Shown: piece after piece, positions 30,936 through 41,525 of the stretch | Position numbering within the stretch: position 1 is the stretch's first letter | Layout: every line of letters begins with the position of its first letter | DNA from: Typhlomys cinereus | Lineage: Eukaryota > Chordata > Mammalia > Rodentia > Platacanthomyidae | DNA length: 64,000 bases | Assembly (NCBI GenBank): GCA_023101885.1 | Contig: JALPQD010000513.1 | Span: forward strand, 1-64,000 | Direction: 5' to 3' | The notes under the pieces: generated by a model | What the model was told of the DNA's origin: nothing | The model's database searches: none | Seen by the model: only the letters and a program-made list of their open reading frames with translations | Program-made: the position numbers and the translations under genes

Positions 30936-31461
30936 CCGCTTAAGCAGCCGCCCTCAGACTGGGGGTACGTCCCCGGGCACGCGCTAGTCCCATCCCCCTG
31001 GGGAGGATTCCAGCCAGCTGTTCTGTACAACACGGCTGAATCAGGATGACACAGGGTGGCCCAGCTGAACGGGGTCCCCAGGGAGCGCCTCGCCTGCCGT
31101 GCTGAACTCAGCTGACGTGCTGCTGAGGAAGCAGAAATTGTCTGACTGGCAATCACGGAAGACGCTCGTGGAAGACGATCGTGTGCCTCACTCTGTGGGG
31201 CGCCAGGTGGATATCGAGACATGGGGGACATGCACCTCCCATACTTTTACCATCCAACTGGGATGAAAACTTGGAGGTGCATTTATAGACATTAGCAGGA
31301 TCCTCCTGAAGACGCCACACTCACACGCCCACACTCACTTCTCATATCACAAGAGTGGGTGGGAAACATGCTCACCTACAAGATGCAGGTACACACACCT
31401 GAACACACACTGAAACACACAACCAATTTCCATCCATCCTCAAACCTGAGTCCATTCACAC

Positions 31462-31465
<4 letters not shown>
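30936..31465. other. Unassigned, repeat-poor sequence
   Basis: No gene or repeat recognised before the CA tract. ACAC-rich from 31388. Confidence 0.4.

Positions 31466-31507
<42 letters not shown>
31466..31507 (+). repeat. (CA)n microsatellite
   Basis: Perfect CA run. Confidence 0.95.
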
Positions 31508-31511
<4 letters not shown>

Positions 31512-31664
31512 TTCCTACTTCTGCACGGCCACGGACCAGCAAGTTAAACATCAAAACAAAACTGTGTGTCATACTCAGAATGAGTGGGGCCGACAAGCAA
31601 GCATTCAATATAGGCATAGTGCCATGTGGGAAATTTGCCCTTTCTAGTCTCTGCGGAGTCTTTT

Positions 31665-31780
31665 ATTTTTAGCTGTGTGACCTTGACTTAAGACTCTTAA
31701 CCTCTTTGACTCTCAGTTTCCTAATATGAAACTGAATTCTAGAGATAAGAACCTATGGTTTTATGAAACCAAAGGGCAGA
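31665..31780 (+). mobile_element. MIR SINE, sense
   Basis: 'tagctgtgtgaccttgactt' and 'aacctctttgactctcagtt' with 'cctaatatgaaa' give the MIR core and 3' part. Confidence 0.8.
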
Positions 31781-31934
31781 AGTCTATGAGGTCTGAAGTC
31801 ACATTAGTAAAAGCACTAACGTCAGTTAATCTACACTCACTGTGGGTGATACCGTGTTAATTACTTTGTGTACTTTATTCCTCTTAATCGTTATGACAAT
31901 CTTAAAAGATGAATGCTATCACTTTTTAAATTTT

Positions 31935-32131
31935 AAGGTATTTATGTATGAGAGAGAGAGAGAGAGAGACAGATTGAGAACAGGAATGTGTTACTGTTTA
32001 TTTGTGTGGAGGTCAGAGGACAACTTTCAGAAGTTGGTTCACTCCACCACATCTCATGACTCAGGGGCTCAACTCAAGTCTTGAGATTTGCACATAGGCG
32101 CTTTTACCAGCTGAATCATCTCGTTGGCCCA
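31935..32131 (-). mobile_element. B3-like SINE with (GA)n tail, antisense
   Basis: 'tatttatgtatgagagagag' tail, 'ggaggtcagaggacaacttt', then 'ggggctcaactcaagtcttg' and 'gctgaatcatctcgttggcc'. B3 in reverse complement, inserted between MIR-like remnants. Confidence 0.8.
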
Positions 32132-32275
32132 TGAGTACCATTAATAAGTGTGTTTAGCAACTGAGAAAATGGAGGATCAGAGAGGGAGAGTGGCTAGTTC
32201 AGGGTCACACAGTGAATAATAGGGAATTCTGTATTTGAACTCAAAAAGGTTAGTTCTGGGGCGTTGACGCTTAAC
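32132..32275 (-). mobile_element. MIR fragment, antisense
   Basis: 'gaaaatggaggatcagagag' and 'ctagttcagggtcacacagt' are the reverse complement of MIR 'ctgtgtgacc..' and 'cctcagttttc'. 31840-31930 may be its other half. Confidence 0.65.
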
Positions 32276-34179
32276 TACTATTTAATACACAGAATTGGAC
32301 TGGTTTTAGCACAAAGAGCAGCACATAGCCCCTGCGGTTGGGAGGTTCACCATGTCCTTTGGAGGTAGTCATAGACTGCAGAGTGGGGTGCTGTGACTAA
32401 CCTGGAGAGGTCTGAGCTCCCAGAGATGGCTCTGCTTGTGGCCCTCGGAGGTTGGGGCAGCTCTGACTGGCCCTGCAGGTGTTATGGAGGGATTTTCTGG
32501 TCGGCCAGTGCTGGGTAATCAGGTCATAAGTTTCTAGTCAAGCTGCTGAAGGCAGAACTGCTCCGGAGGTGAGGGATGCTGTAGGCATCTCTGGTAAGGA
32601 CACGCAGTAACGCTCTGGGTTCCGGCTGGGCCCGGGTGAGGCGTCTAGCTCATCTCGATACTTTGGGTGACATGGGAATGACACTGCTCTCCGGAGGATG
32701 CACCAGGGCGGGGCACGCCCATGGGAAGCAGAGCATGGAACCTTCCTGTTCATTCTGGATGCTGCCATCCTGGTAGGTGGGATGCAGGAGATGGGCAAGA
32801 TCAGGAAGGTCAAAGTCCTTCCTGAGCTCTCTCCCTGCAAGGGGGAAGGAAGAACAAGGGGCTTCCTGCTGTCTTTGAGAGCTGGCTTCCCTGGGGTGGG
32901 CGGAGTCCTGGGAAATGTCAGACCTGCCGCAGAAGCTCGTGACCAAACAGCCGCCCAGATTGCCAACCTACCAGCCAATGATGCAGCAGGCTGGCACTCG
33001 GTCTGCTGATTCCCAGTGTTAGGCCTCTAACCGGGACACTGTACTGTGTACTGCTTCGTGCCTGTGGGATGGGAAGAGGTGGGGGCTCAGGAAGCAGAGG
33101 ACTGTGAGAAGCTGGCGACACCTGCCAGCTGACTCAGGGAAGTGGCAGCAAGCTGTGCCCAAGCACAGAGGGATGGAGAGGGTGCTTTCCTTAGGGGCGC
33201 CATAAATCCCGTGCCTCCAGTGGGAAGGTCAACCATGCCTGGCTGTATGTCCAGCTTTCCTTCCTGGCATGCAGGATGGTCCATCTAGCAAACTGTGCCA
33301 TGAAGGAGGCTGGCACTCATGTCTCCAGGTTTTATAAGCACAGTGCCTGGATGCCTCTGGTGATTTTCAGGGTTTGTTTGAACACTTAGTGAGTGCTCCC
33401 TCTATTCCCTACTCTCCTCTCTCGTCCTCCCACTGTGAATTCAGGCACCTTAAACCTGACTCTGCCTCCCATGTTCCCTTGGCTTCTCGTTCTTTCCATG
33501 AGGGGAAGTCTAGATCTCCTTGGATGGTCCTTCTCGTAGCTGTCTCACTTTGTTCTGTAGAACTCTCTTTCTCTTAGAAGACCCAGGTCCTCTCTGACTG
33601 ACTGGGCAATGGGTGATAATGGGAGATCAACCACATGTCCTAGAACTTGGTGGGGGGAGGGGTGCTTCACCTTCTCCCTGAGCCACACAAGCAGACCCCA
33701 GCTGTTTGTTGTCCGTCTTGTGCTGAGGAGTCTCAGATGTTGTCTGAAGCCTGGTGCAGGCGTTGGGAGTGAAAGCAGCAGAAAAGTCACGTGAGCGTGG
33801 TTCCTGTTCTGCCTTTGGACCGGCAGCCCTTGCTCCCAGGGTGAATCGCCCTGCCTTTAGCTGATGGTTTCAGACATAGTCTACCCAGGGAAAGGGTTGT
33901 ATGGATCCAGCTTTTGGGGAGGAGGGAGCTCATCCCTAGTTCGTGACTCAGGCACCCTGCCTGGGTGCTCCTTGACTTTTTGTGACAGTAGGTGAAGCTG
34001 ATTGGTTCCTGTCTACAGGTTTCTTCCCCTGGCTCCGCATCCCATTCCAAGACAGAGTCAGCCCTGCTTTTCTCCTCCATACCCTTCTGCCTGCTAGTTC
34101 TCACCAGTGGTCACATCCTTGTCTTGGTCCAGCTGTCTCGCCACCGCTCGTTGCCCGCTGGTCCTGAATCCATCACTCC
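32276..34179. other. Repeat-poor island, about 1.9 kb
   Basis: No interspersed repeat recognised. Overlapping open frames of 98-146 codons at 32538-33009 exist on both strands, which argues for GC composition rather than coding. No domain or convincing splice pair seen. Confidence 0.4.
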
Positions 34180-34536
34180 CTGACTGCTTTCTTTCTTGAA
34201 ACTGATGGCAGTATAATTCACATTGCATAGACTCTGACGGTGAAGGATTCGCTGGCGTTTAGTACCTTCCTAAGGCTGTGTGCTGTCACCTCCACATGCT
34301 TCCGGACATTGTGATCTTTCCGAAGGAAAGCACCTCTCATTGAGCGGCTGCTCCCCACTCACCCCTCCGCTCAGCCTCTGGCAACCTCCAGTCTGCACAA
34401 ACTTAAGGATTTGTTTGTCTGGGATGTTCTGTGTACAGCCACATGCGATGTTCATGTCTGGCTTCACTCACTGAGCATGGTAATTTCATGGTCTATCAAT
34501 GTCGTAGCTCATGGTTTTACTTCATTTAAAAAATCA

Positions 34537-34541
34537 TGTGT

Positions 34542-34583
<42 letters not shown>

Positions 34584-34852
34584 ACATGTGGAAGCTTGAG
34601 GTTGATGTCTAGAATCATTCTCGGTTACTCTTCCACCTTGTCCTTGAGGCAGGGTCTCTAATCAAACCCAGAGTTCACCCATGCATCTAGTCTTGCTAGC
34701 GTCTTTACTCTGGGGAATCTCTTACTGCCATATTCTGGAGTTACATACAGGCTGCCATGCTCATCCATTTAGTGAGTTCTGGGGATCTAAACTTCGGTCC
34801 TCACAATTGCTAGGGAAGTACTTTAGCCAAAGAACCATGTCCCCAGCCCTTT
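34537..34852 (-). mobile_element. B4-like SINE within the L1M fragment, antisense
   Basis: (TG)n tail at 34541-34581, 'gaagcttgaggttgatgtct', 'ccttgaggcagggtctctaa', then 'ctggggatctaaacttcggt' and 'gaaccatgtccccagccc'. Confidence 0.7.
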
Positions 34853-35069
34853 GTTTCTTTTCTATGGCCTAGTAACATTTTTCTGCATAAGATGTACCTC
34901 ATCTGGTTTACCCATCATCCATTGGGGCATTTTGGTGCTTTTACCTTCTAACTGTAGTGACGAGTGCTGCCCTTCATGTGTAGGTATTCCTTTGTATCTC
35001 CATTTTCACTTCTTTTGGGTAAATACCTAGTCATAGACATGCATACATTCAATCTGTGTTTACTCTTTT

Positions 35070-35222
35070 TTGTTTTTGTTTTTTAAGATAGGATTTCATG
35101 TAGCCCAGGCTTGACCTCCAACTCTTCTCTGCCATATCACTGAGGATGACCCTGAACTCCTGCTCCTCGCGTTTCCACTTCTCAAGTGCTAGGGTTCCAG
35201 GGGCGAGCCATCCTGCCTCGCT
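35070..35222 (-). mobile_element. B1-like SINE within the L1M fragment, antisense
   Basis: 'ttttttaagataggatttca', 'tgtagcccaggcttgacctc', 'gaactcctgctcctcgcgtt' and 'gctagggttccaggggcgag'. Confidence 0.8.
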
Positions 35223-35335
35223 ATGTTTAACTTGGGGGAACTGCCGAGCTGCTTCCCACAGCAGCTGTTTCATTTTACATTCCCATTACAAATGCCCAGG
35301 CATTTCTGTTGCATAGATCTGTCTCACCATTTCCA

Positions 35336-35628
35336 TCCCTCACCACCTGAGGGTCCTGGTATTCATGGCATTGGTTTTTGAGTCCTTGACTGAGGGCAGG
35401 ATAGTCAATATGTAAAATGGACAACAGAGAAAATGTCCAGCTTGGGGCAATGTGGGGGCAGAGAGCAGTAGCCAGTGACCCAGAGTCCTCCCAATTCCAG
35501 CTGCTCGAGCACTGAAGAAAACCACTGTCCAGGGCGGAGTTGCTGCGGAGGGGAAACTGAAGCAGAGTGGAGGAAAGGGGCTTGGAAGATCCAGGAACCA
35601 GAATTTTCTGGTTCCCTATAAAGTGTCT
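35336..35628. other. Unassigned sequence
   Basis: No gene or repeat recognised. Confidence 0.4.
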
Positions 35629-35752
35629 TAAAAAAAGCTTATTTGAGAGAGAGAGAGAGAGAAGAAAAGCAGCCATGCGTGCTATATGAGTATATAAGGA
35701 GGCCAAAGGACAACTTAGGGAAGTTGGTTCTCTCCTTCTACTCAGTTGCAGG

Positions 35753-35807
<55 letters not shown>

Positions 35808-35841
35808 TCATCTTTACCTGCTAAGTCATCACACCAGCCTT
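35629..35841 (-). mobile_element. B3-like SINE with (GA)n tail and an internal (TG)n
   Basis: Tail 'ttatttgagagagagagaga', 'ggaggccaaaggacaactta', 'tctctccttctactcagttg', and head 'gctaagtcatcacaccagcc'. Where the B3 B-box should be, a T-run and a pure (GT)n occupy 35751-35806. Confidence 0.75.
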
Positions 35842-35864
35842 AAAGTGCTCATTTTTTTAAAGAA

Positions 35865-36210
35865 AAAAAAACACAAAGTGATAATGTTTAAATAATTCAA
35901 TCACGAAAAAAATGCAATACATACTATAATTTTTAATCTCCATCCTGATTTCCTTATCCTGCCCTCTAGAGATGTCAAAGGTTTGATTGTATCCTTCAGC
36001 TTTCCTGTAAGTATATGTATACATACACGCATATACACACTTGTGAACACACATACACATTCCTATTCACACACACATATATGTGTACATATATATATAC
36101 ACACATACATATATATACGTACCTATCTATACAAGTTTTTGTTTGTTTGTTTGCTTTGCAAATGTGGGATTGCACTAGACCTATTGTTCTGTAGTTTACT
36201 TCTTTTGGTA
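35865..36210 (-). mobile_element. Probable L1M 3'-region fragment, antisense
   Basis: 'taaataattcaatcacgaaa', 'tctagagatgtcaaaggttt', the 'tacatacac..' run and 'tgtgggattgcactagacct' followed by 'attgttctgtagtttacttc' resemble another common L1M 3' segment. It includes CA/TA repeats at 36008-36120. Moderate confidence only. Confidence 0.45.
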
Positions 36211-36546
36211 GTGCCTAAATCTGAAAGGATCAAGACCCTGACCTCTTGTGATCTGTTCTGAGTCCTAAACATTGGAGAGTGCCTCGATCACATGTTCCTA
36301 TTAGGAACAAGAACGTGGCAGCATGGGCTCCGCATGCGCACAGGTGCTGGAGGTGCAGGTGGGAACCAGCCACACCCGGGTGGTGAACGACTGAACTGTA
36401 CCAAGGACTGGAGTCAGAAAAGTGGGGGTTCCTGGATATCAAGGAGAAGAGACTTCAAGGTACCCACAAAAGCAGCGAGAGCCTCTGAAGAGGGAAGTGG
36501 AAGTAGTGCATCAGGAAGAGGAACTATCAGATCCATCTGTAGGACG
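36211..36546. other. Unassigned sequence
   Basis: No gene or repeat recognised. Confidence 0.4.
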
Positions 36547-36606
36547 TGTGTGTGTGCATGTGTGTGTGTGCGCGCGTGTGTGTGTGCATGTGTGTGTGTG
36601 TGTGTG
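36547..36606 (+). repeat. (TG)n tract with CG steps
   Basis: Alternating TG with CATG and GCGCGC interruptions. Z-prone. Confidence 0.92.
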
Positions 36607-37425
36607 TTCACATACAGTGCACAGGTGAGAGCTAGGGTGGGTGGAGCAGATGGGATCCAGGGGGGTGCTGTGACCCAGTCAGGAAGGTGATGGGCATCTT
36701 GGGCAAAGACCATGAAAATGTCTTTAGAGACGTCTTGGAAAAGCCTTAAGAGCCTTCTGGACTGGTGGCCCTTCGGCTACAGTGAAGGAGAAACCAGAGC
36801 TTTGAACACTTGACTTCAGGCAAATGGCACCAAGATATAGCCAGGATCACTGGAAGTTGGGATTGGGGTCTTGGGGATGTGCAGGGAAGTTTGGGGTGTA
36901 TGTATGTCTCTGCAGCTGTCCCCAAGTGGACAGAAAAGTCGCCTCTGTAAGCTGGCCTGAAACAATGGTGTCTATCAGGGTCGTCAAAGGGCAGGGCAAG
37001 GCAGGGCCTTGGGACTCAGTCAGCCTCTCTCAGACCCTCTCCTATGCAGCAGGGGGACATTTCCATGTCCTCTCCCCTCGGTGACCCTCTGAAGAACATC
37101 ATGCAAGCTTGATTGACAGGACAGCAGGGATCCTGAACTGGGAGATCAGCCCGAGGTAAGGATTGAAGGTGGGGTGCAGGCCAAGTTCTAAGTGGGTGCC
37201 ATCTACCTTGTGCCATGGGCTGCATTCCTAGATGGCACCGTTGTGTGGCAAAGTCAAAAGGTTGGACACCCTGCTGTCAGTTTCAGGAATTCCTTTGTTG
37301 TAGCAATGGAGTGAAGGAAAAAAAAAAGAAAGAATGGGAAAAACCCAATGGTCCTTGCCACATTTCTCTCTGCACTGCTGTGGAGGACAGGGAAGAGCTG
37401 AGCGTGGGGGTTTGGAGGAGGCGAG

Positions 37426-37430
<5 letters not shown>
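36607..37430. other. Unassigned, repeat-poor sequence
   Basis: No gene or repeat recognised. Short A-run at 37318-37327. Confidence 0.4.

Positions 37431-37476
<46 letters not shown>
37431..37476 (+). repeat. (GT)n microsatellite, first of a pair
   Basis: Perfect GT run of 23 units. Confidence 0.95.
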
Positions 37477-37478
<2 letters not shown>

Positions 37479-37573
37479 GGGGTGTGTTTGGATGCTTTCT
37501 TTAAGATATTCCAGAAAAGATCTCAATTCCTTGGTATTGCTTTCGGCCACCAGACTGTATCTTTGAAGGTAGA

Positions 37574-37576
<3 letters not shown>

Positions 37577-37626
<50 letters not shown>
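37577..37626 (+). repeat. (GT)n microsatellite, second of a pair
   Basis: Perfect GT run of 25 units beginning after 'agactc', 100 bp downstream of the first. Confidence 0.95.
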
Positions 37627-37629
<3 letters not shown>

Positions 37630-38589
37630 TCATATGTGAGGCTGAAGAAAGGCTGCCCTACCCCTTTCTCACATTTTGTTTCTGGAAACAGGACTCAGGA
37701 GGCACGGATGGACGTGTTGTTAGTAAATTAATGATGGAATTTAAGATTAATGGAGTCGGAGAGGAAGAAAGGAAACATGTAGCTCACAAGTGGGCCGAAG
37801 GAACACACATCTGCTCAAGCCAACCGCCTGTAAAGGAAACCTGACTCTTCCCTAAGGTGTCCGGCACTCTGAGCGGTGCGGCAGGTCCTCGGGAAGGAAG
37901 GGTCTGGACCAGCAGCTACAGCCACCAGTGTCCCCTGCACCTCTGGCTGCCTGTCTTCCTCAGACGCCTTCCTCTGCTCTCCTGGTTGGCGCTAGCTCTG
38001 GGGCTGGCAGGGAACAAGGGCCCGAGTCTGAGAGGTTGCGGAACTCCACCCTTCTGTTGCACTTGCAAGGGGTTGGGAGAAAGCCACTCCCGCAGAGACA
38101 GGAGGGGCTTAGTGGGCGGTTACGGTTATTACTGGAGCCCCCACGTGCCTCCTTGCTGGCCGGGGGAGGGCAGGGTGTCAGGGGACAGCAAAGATGGACT
38201 TCCAGGCAGGCAACCTGGTCGCAGAAATAGTCCTTTTCCCAGTTCTTAATTTCAGTGCCAGTCCTAGAGTGACTATAAAACTGATTTTTCCCTGCACGGG
38301 AAGGAAGACGGAACTGAGTTCCCTGCGCTGCGTCTGCTGCTCTGCTGGGGACCCAGGCAGAAGGCCGAGCCCAGGACATCCTCTGCCCAGCCTGGCCACT
38401 TCTCTTCGATACCTGGTGCTGGGCACAGCCCCTGTCCTGAGGCCACTTGCCCCAGTTGGGAGGGACTTGATAGTATCTACCTGGGGGGCCTGGTTCCTCT
38501 TCTCTGTAGCTTTCTGCTTTGTTCTGGCAAACAGATTTCTGCTGCTGCCCCTGCTGGAGGGGGCTGCTGGCTAGGAAGCATGTCTAGGA
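37627..38589. other. Repeat-poor island with candidate conserved element
   Basis: 37715-37860 is A/T-rich with TTAAT cores ('gtaaattaatgatggaattt', 'aagattaatggagtc') and may be conserved. 37900-38400 is GC-richer, with frames open on both strands and no domain. No gene called. Confidence 0.35.
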
Positions 38590-38599
38590 GGGAGGGGAC

Positions 38600-38762
38600 T
38601 GACTGTTCAATCTCCTTTTTACTTCTGCTCTGAAGGTTCCCAACCAGAAGTACAGGTTGCCGCCATTTCTGACTGGTGTTTGTACGTAGGATCCAAGATC
38701 CGAACTCAGGTCCTTTTGCTTGTGAGGTGGAGGCTTAACCTCCGAGCCATCTCTCCAGCCCT
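38600..38762 (-). mobile_element. B2-like SINE, 5' (sense) part only, antisense
   Basis: 'gtacaggttgccgccatttc', 'atccgaactcaggtcctttt' and 'ccgagccatctctccagccc'. The tail half of the element is missing. Confidence 0.8.
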
Positions 38763-38779
38763 GTGGCAGGTTTTGTTCT

Positions 38780-38960
38780 AAGTCCTAGCTTGTCCTCCTC
38801 TCCTTTACTCCTAGCCACCATTTGAAGAAGCATCCTGGCACCTCCGTCTCCATTTCAAACACGAGGAAAATGAGGCAGAGATCGCAGGATGTTCCCCAAA
38901 CCAGGATCTAAATCTAAATCCACGGGTCTTAAAGTCCATGAGCTACATGTGCTTCCTTTC
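38780..38960 (-). mobile_element. MIR-like fragment, antisense
   Basis: 'ccatttcaaacacgaggaaa' and 'atgaggcagagatcgcagga' resemble the reverse complement of MIR 'cctcagtttcctcatctg'. It is diverged. Confidence 0.5.
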
Positions 38961-39784
38961 TTTGCAAGTTCTGTAATTTTTGTGTAATTTTAAAAATTAA
39001 AATTTATTTTGAAATTTATAGTCGGGGGAGGGGAAGGCAGTACAATTTTTTTGGGGGGGGGAATGATCTAAAGATCTTACCTTGGACTATCTGCTTTGAA
39101 CTGGTTTGTTAGTTTTGGTTAGAGGAACCTGTGAATTTTCTCCCCAGCTCTCCTCACTCTGCATCTAGAATATTCCTGACCTAGTTGGAGTCCCTGCTCC
39201 CTCCATTTTCCCTGGGTCTGGCCTCTTGGCGCGTGTTTCAGTGTGGCTGCAATCTCAGCTTCAATCATGAGGTGTCGAGGCCTGCTGGGCCCTGCAGGTA
39301 GGTGCTGGTGGTGGTACTGGTTCTGGCAGAGCCCGCCCCTGCCTGACTGGAGAGGCAGCACTCCTGGCATGGCAGGATGGCAAAGCCTGTTCTCACCCTG
39401 CTTCCCTGAGCCTCGCTGGCTTCCTGTTCCCTCCGACAGCCTGGGGCTGGTGGCAGATGGCTCGGTCTCTCAATTGCAGTGCAAGCTCCTAGGAGGCCCA
39501 ACACATCAAAAGCAGATTTGACTCTGGGCTTTAAGTGGCCGAGGGGCAGGTGTCTGCAGGAGGGGCTCGTGTTTATTAAACACCTCATGCCAGCTGCCTG
39601 GGGCAGAGCCTCTGTGTAGGGAAAGTGAGGGGAACCCCGGAGCCTGGGAACTGGGTTGTCTTTATGCAAGGGGACTTTTGCGGCAAAGGCAAACCGTCTG
39701 TGGAGGTCTTGGCTCCTCTGAACAACGGGGAGCAGCAGTGCTTGAGGATGTGGGGAGGGCAAGAGCCATGTCCGTCGTAACAGT
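38961..39784. other. Unassigned, repeat-poor sequence
   Basis: G-run at about 39053-39061. A 165-codon minus-strand frame at 39265-39762 has no domain. No gene supported. Confidence 0.4.
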
Positions 39785-39990
39785 GGGGAGGATGATAAAT
39801 AGCAACAGCTCAGACTTACTGAACACGGGCCACATCCGGAACCTCAGCTATGCATGTGCTCCCCATTCAACAGATACTGAATCTTCAAAATGCAAAGTGC
39901 TGTTTTAGGGGATTGGCTAATGCTAAAGCCAAAGAAAATGTACCGCAAGCCAGTACCATTCTAGGCACTTTCTGTATATAATACCCCCTC
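39785..39990 (-). mobile_element. MIR-like fragments, antisense
   Basis: 'agcaacagctcagacttact' and 'gaacacgggccacatccgga', then 'accattctaggcactttctg', look like the reverse-complement MIR 3' end (Lagging 'gcacttactatgtgcc' type), possibly two overlapping copies. Confidence 0.45.
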
Positions 39991-40039
39991 TGCTCCCCTT
40001 ATCTGTCTGTGGTTTCATTTTTCCACAATTTCAGTTACC

Positions 40040-40131
40040 TAAGTCCTCGGGCGTTCAAGGTCAGCCTTGGCTATCTAGTAAGTTCCAGGCCAGTTTGGGC
40101 TATATAAAATCCTGTCCAAAAAAAAAAAAAG
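40040..40131 (+). mobile_element. B1-like SINE 3' part, sense
   Basis: 'gttcaaggtcagccttggct', 'gttccaggccagtttgggct' and an A-run at 40119-40131. The young SINE follows directly on its poly(A). Confidence 0.75.
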
Positions 40132-40417
40132 GGTTGGAGAGGTGGCTCAGGGGTTAAACCTCTGCCTTGCAGATGGAAGGTCCTGAGTTTGAATCCTAGA
40201 CCCCACTTATAGACGCTGGGCAGAAACGGGGGGGGGGTGGTGGCACGGCCTGTGTTTCTGGTCCTGGTAGGGCGGAGCCTGTGAATCCCGGGGCAGAGTA
40301 AGCAAGGAGGGTTCCCGAATTTGCCCGTGGTTCTATACACACACACACATACACGAGCACACACACACATACATACTTACATGAGCACGCACACACAGAA
40401 TTGAATAAAAAAAAACC
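40132..40417 (+). mobile_element. Young B2-like SINE, subfamily B, slightly decayed
   Basis: 'ttggagaggtggctcagggg', B-box decayed to 'gtttgaatcc', G-run at 40229-40238, the subfamily B block 'gagtaagcaaggaggg' with loss of the following 'catggtgg', (CA)n tail and 'ttgaataaaaaaaa'. It landed in the A-run of a B1. Confidence 0.9.
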
Positions 40418-40454
40418 GCTCAAACAAACAAGCAAAACAACTAAACCCAGAGTT

Positions 40455-40625
40455 TTTAAATTCTCACAATAACAAGATAGACATGGCTGCTGACTCCTGT
40501 TTATGGCTGTTAAAAGGTCAGTCAGCCTTGGAAATGTTGTATAATTTGCACAAGGTCATCCAGCTGGAAGGTCAGCTGGAGACTTGAACTCAGCAAGTGT
40601 AGCTCTGTAGTTTGTGATGGCGTGA
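40455..40625 (-). mobile_element. MIR SINE, antisense
   Basis: 'attctcacaataacaagata', 'atttgcacaaggtcatccag' and 'ggagacttgaactcagcaag' are the reverse complement of MIR order. Confidence 0.7.
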
Positions 40626-40734
40626 AACCTAATGCTTGACTTGGTGACTCTAAGGGGACTCTAAGAGCAGCTACGCTGGGATGGGTCTCTCAGGTCTTTG
40701 AAGGTCTTTGGAATTCCTGAAGGCCATCCCCCAC

Positions 40735-41275
40735 TACTGGGACCACCCTGAAGGAGCACCCCTGCTGAAGAACTGACTTGATCCTCCCAGAGATAAGGGA
40801 TTGTGGAGATGAGCTCTCCATATCAAACAAACATCTTGATCTCTAGCCTCACCTGGGCTGGATGGGGCCAAATGGGAGCTAACCAATGGGAAAAAGCCAG
40901 TCCGTTTGTGTGCCATGCCCCCCTTGCCTAGGCTTATAAAAATGCCTGACCCGAGTTCGTTTTTAGCTCCTTGTCTCTCGTGGATTCCATGAGTTCTCTG
41001 GCGCCTGCCCCTCGTGGCACTCCAGTGCCATGAGTCCGTTTCTTGTTCCTTGCTGCTCATGGGTTCCATGCCTGGCTGGATTCCATGAGTTCTCCGGGGC
41101 GTCCTAGCCCCTCATGGCACTCCATGTCTGGAGTCCATGAGTTCCAGCCTTTCTCTCTAATAAACTTTACCTTAATCCTCTACACGTGTTCTGGTTTCAA
41201 TCTGCGACTCCGGAGCACAAGAACCCTGAAACATCGGGATGGTCGTTCTTAATAACGTTTGGCCCCTGTAACATT
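40735..41275 (+). mobile_element. Retroviral LTR (family not recognised), solo
   Basis: Pol II signals occur in LTR order: CCAAT at 40883-40887, TATA box 'tataaaaat' at 40935-40943 and AATAAA at 41159-41164. Between TATA and AATAAA lie two tandem units, 40976-41038 and 41073-41145, each with 'ggattccatgagttct', 'ggcgcctgcc'-like and 'ctcrtggcactcca' blocks. The exact termini are uncertain, since no TG..CA ends with matching TSD could be fixed by eye. No internal genes adjoin it. A second copy remains at 19331-19450. Confidence 0.7.
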
Positions 41276-41339
41276 TGTCGAGACTGTTCCTGCAACATCA
41301 TCGGTACTTCCTTTCAATAGGAGTTTTCAGAGATTGGCT

Positions 41340-41525
41340 GTGTGCAAAGAGTTAAAGCCGTTATGGAATAGAGGTTTGGCTCGGTTGGTAGAGTTTTTGC
41401 CTGGCATACACAAGGTCCTGGGTCCCATCCTCAGTACCTCATAATTGGCACGGTGAAAGTTCAAGGTCACCTTTGAGATTAAGATCAGTCTGGGCTAGAG
41501 ACCATGCCTTAAAAACAAAACCCAA
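41340..41525 (+). mobile_element. B4-like (ID/B1 fusion) SINE, sense
   Basis: tRNA-type head 'ggtttggctcggttggtaga' with B-box-like 'ggtcctgggtcccatcctca', then B1 3' part 'gttcaaggtcacctttgaga' and 'ctgggctagagaccatgcct', ending in an A-rich tail. Confidence 0.7.

Larger units (their letters stand above)
34180..35335 (-). mobile_element. Ancient L1M-type LINE 3' region, antisense, split by two SINEs
   Basis: Three pieces are collinear with the widespread eutherian L1 3' segment in reverse complement. 34185-34530 has 'ctctggcaacctccagtctg' and 'gtctggcttcactcactgag'. 34855-35068 has 'catcatccattggggcattt' and 'cacttcttttgggtaaatac'. 35223-35335 has 'gaactgccgagctgcttccc' and 'tttacattcccattac'. 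A B4-like SINE and a B1 fill the gaps. Confidence 0.7.

Noticed and set aside
38000..38560. CpG-island promoter
   Set aside because: GC is only moderately raised and CpGs are few; no island-level density.
41340..41420. Possible tRNA gene on the plus strand
   Set aside because: tRNA-like head continues into a B1 3' part, so it is a composite SINE.
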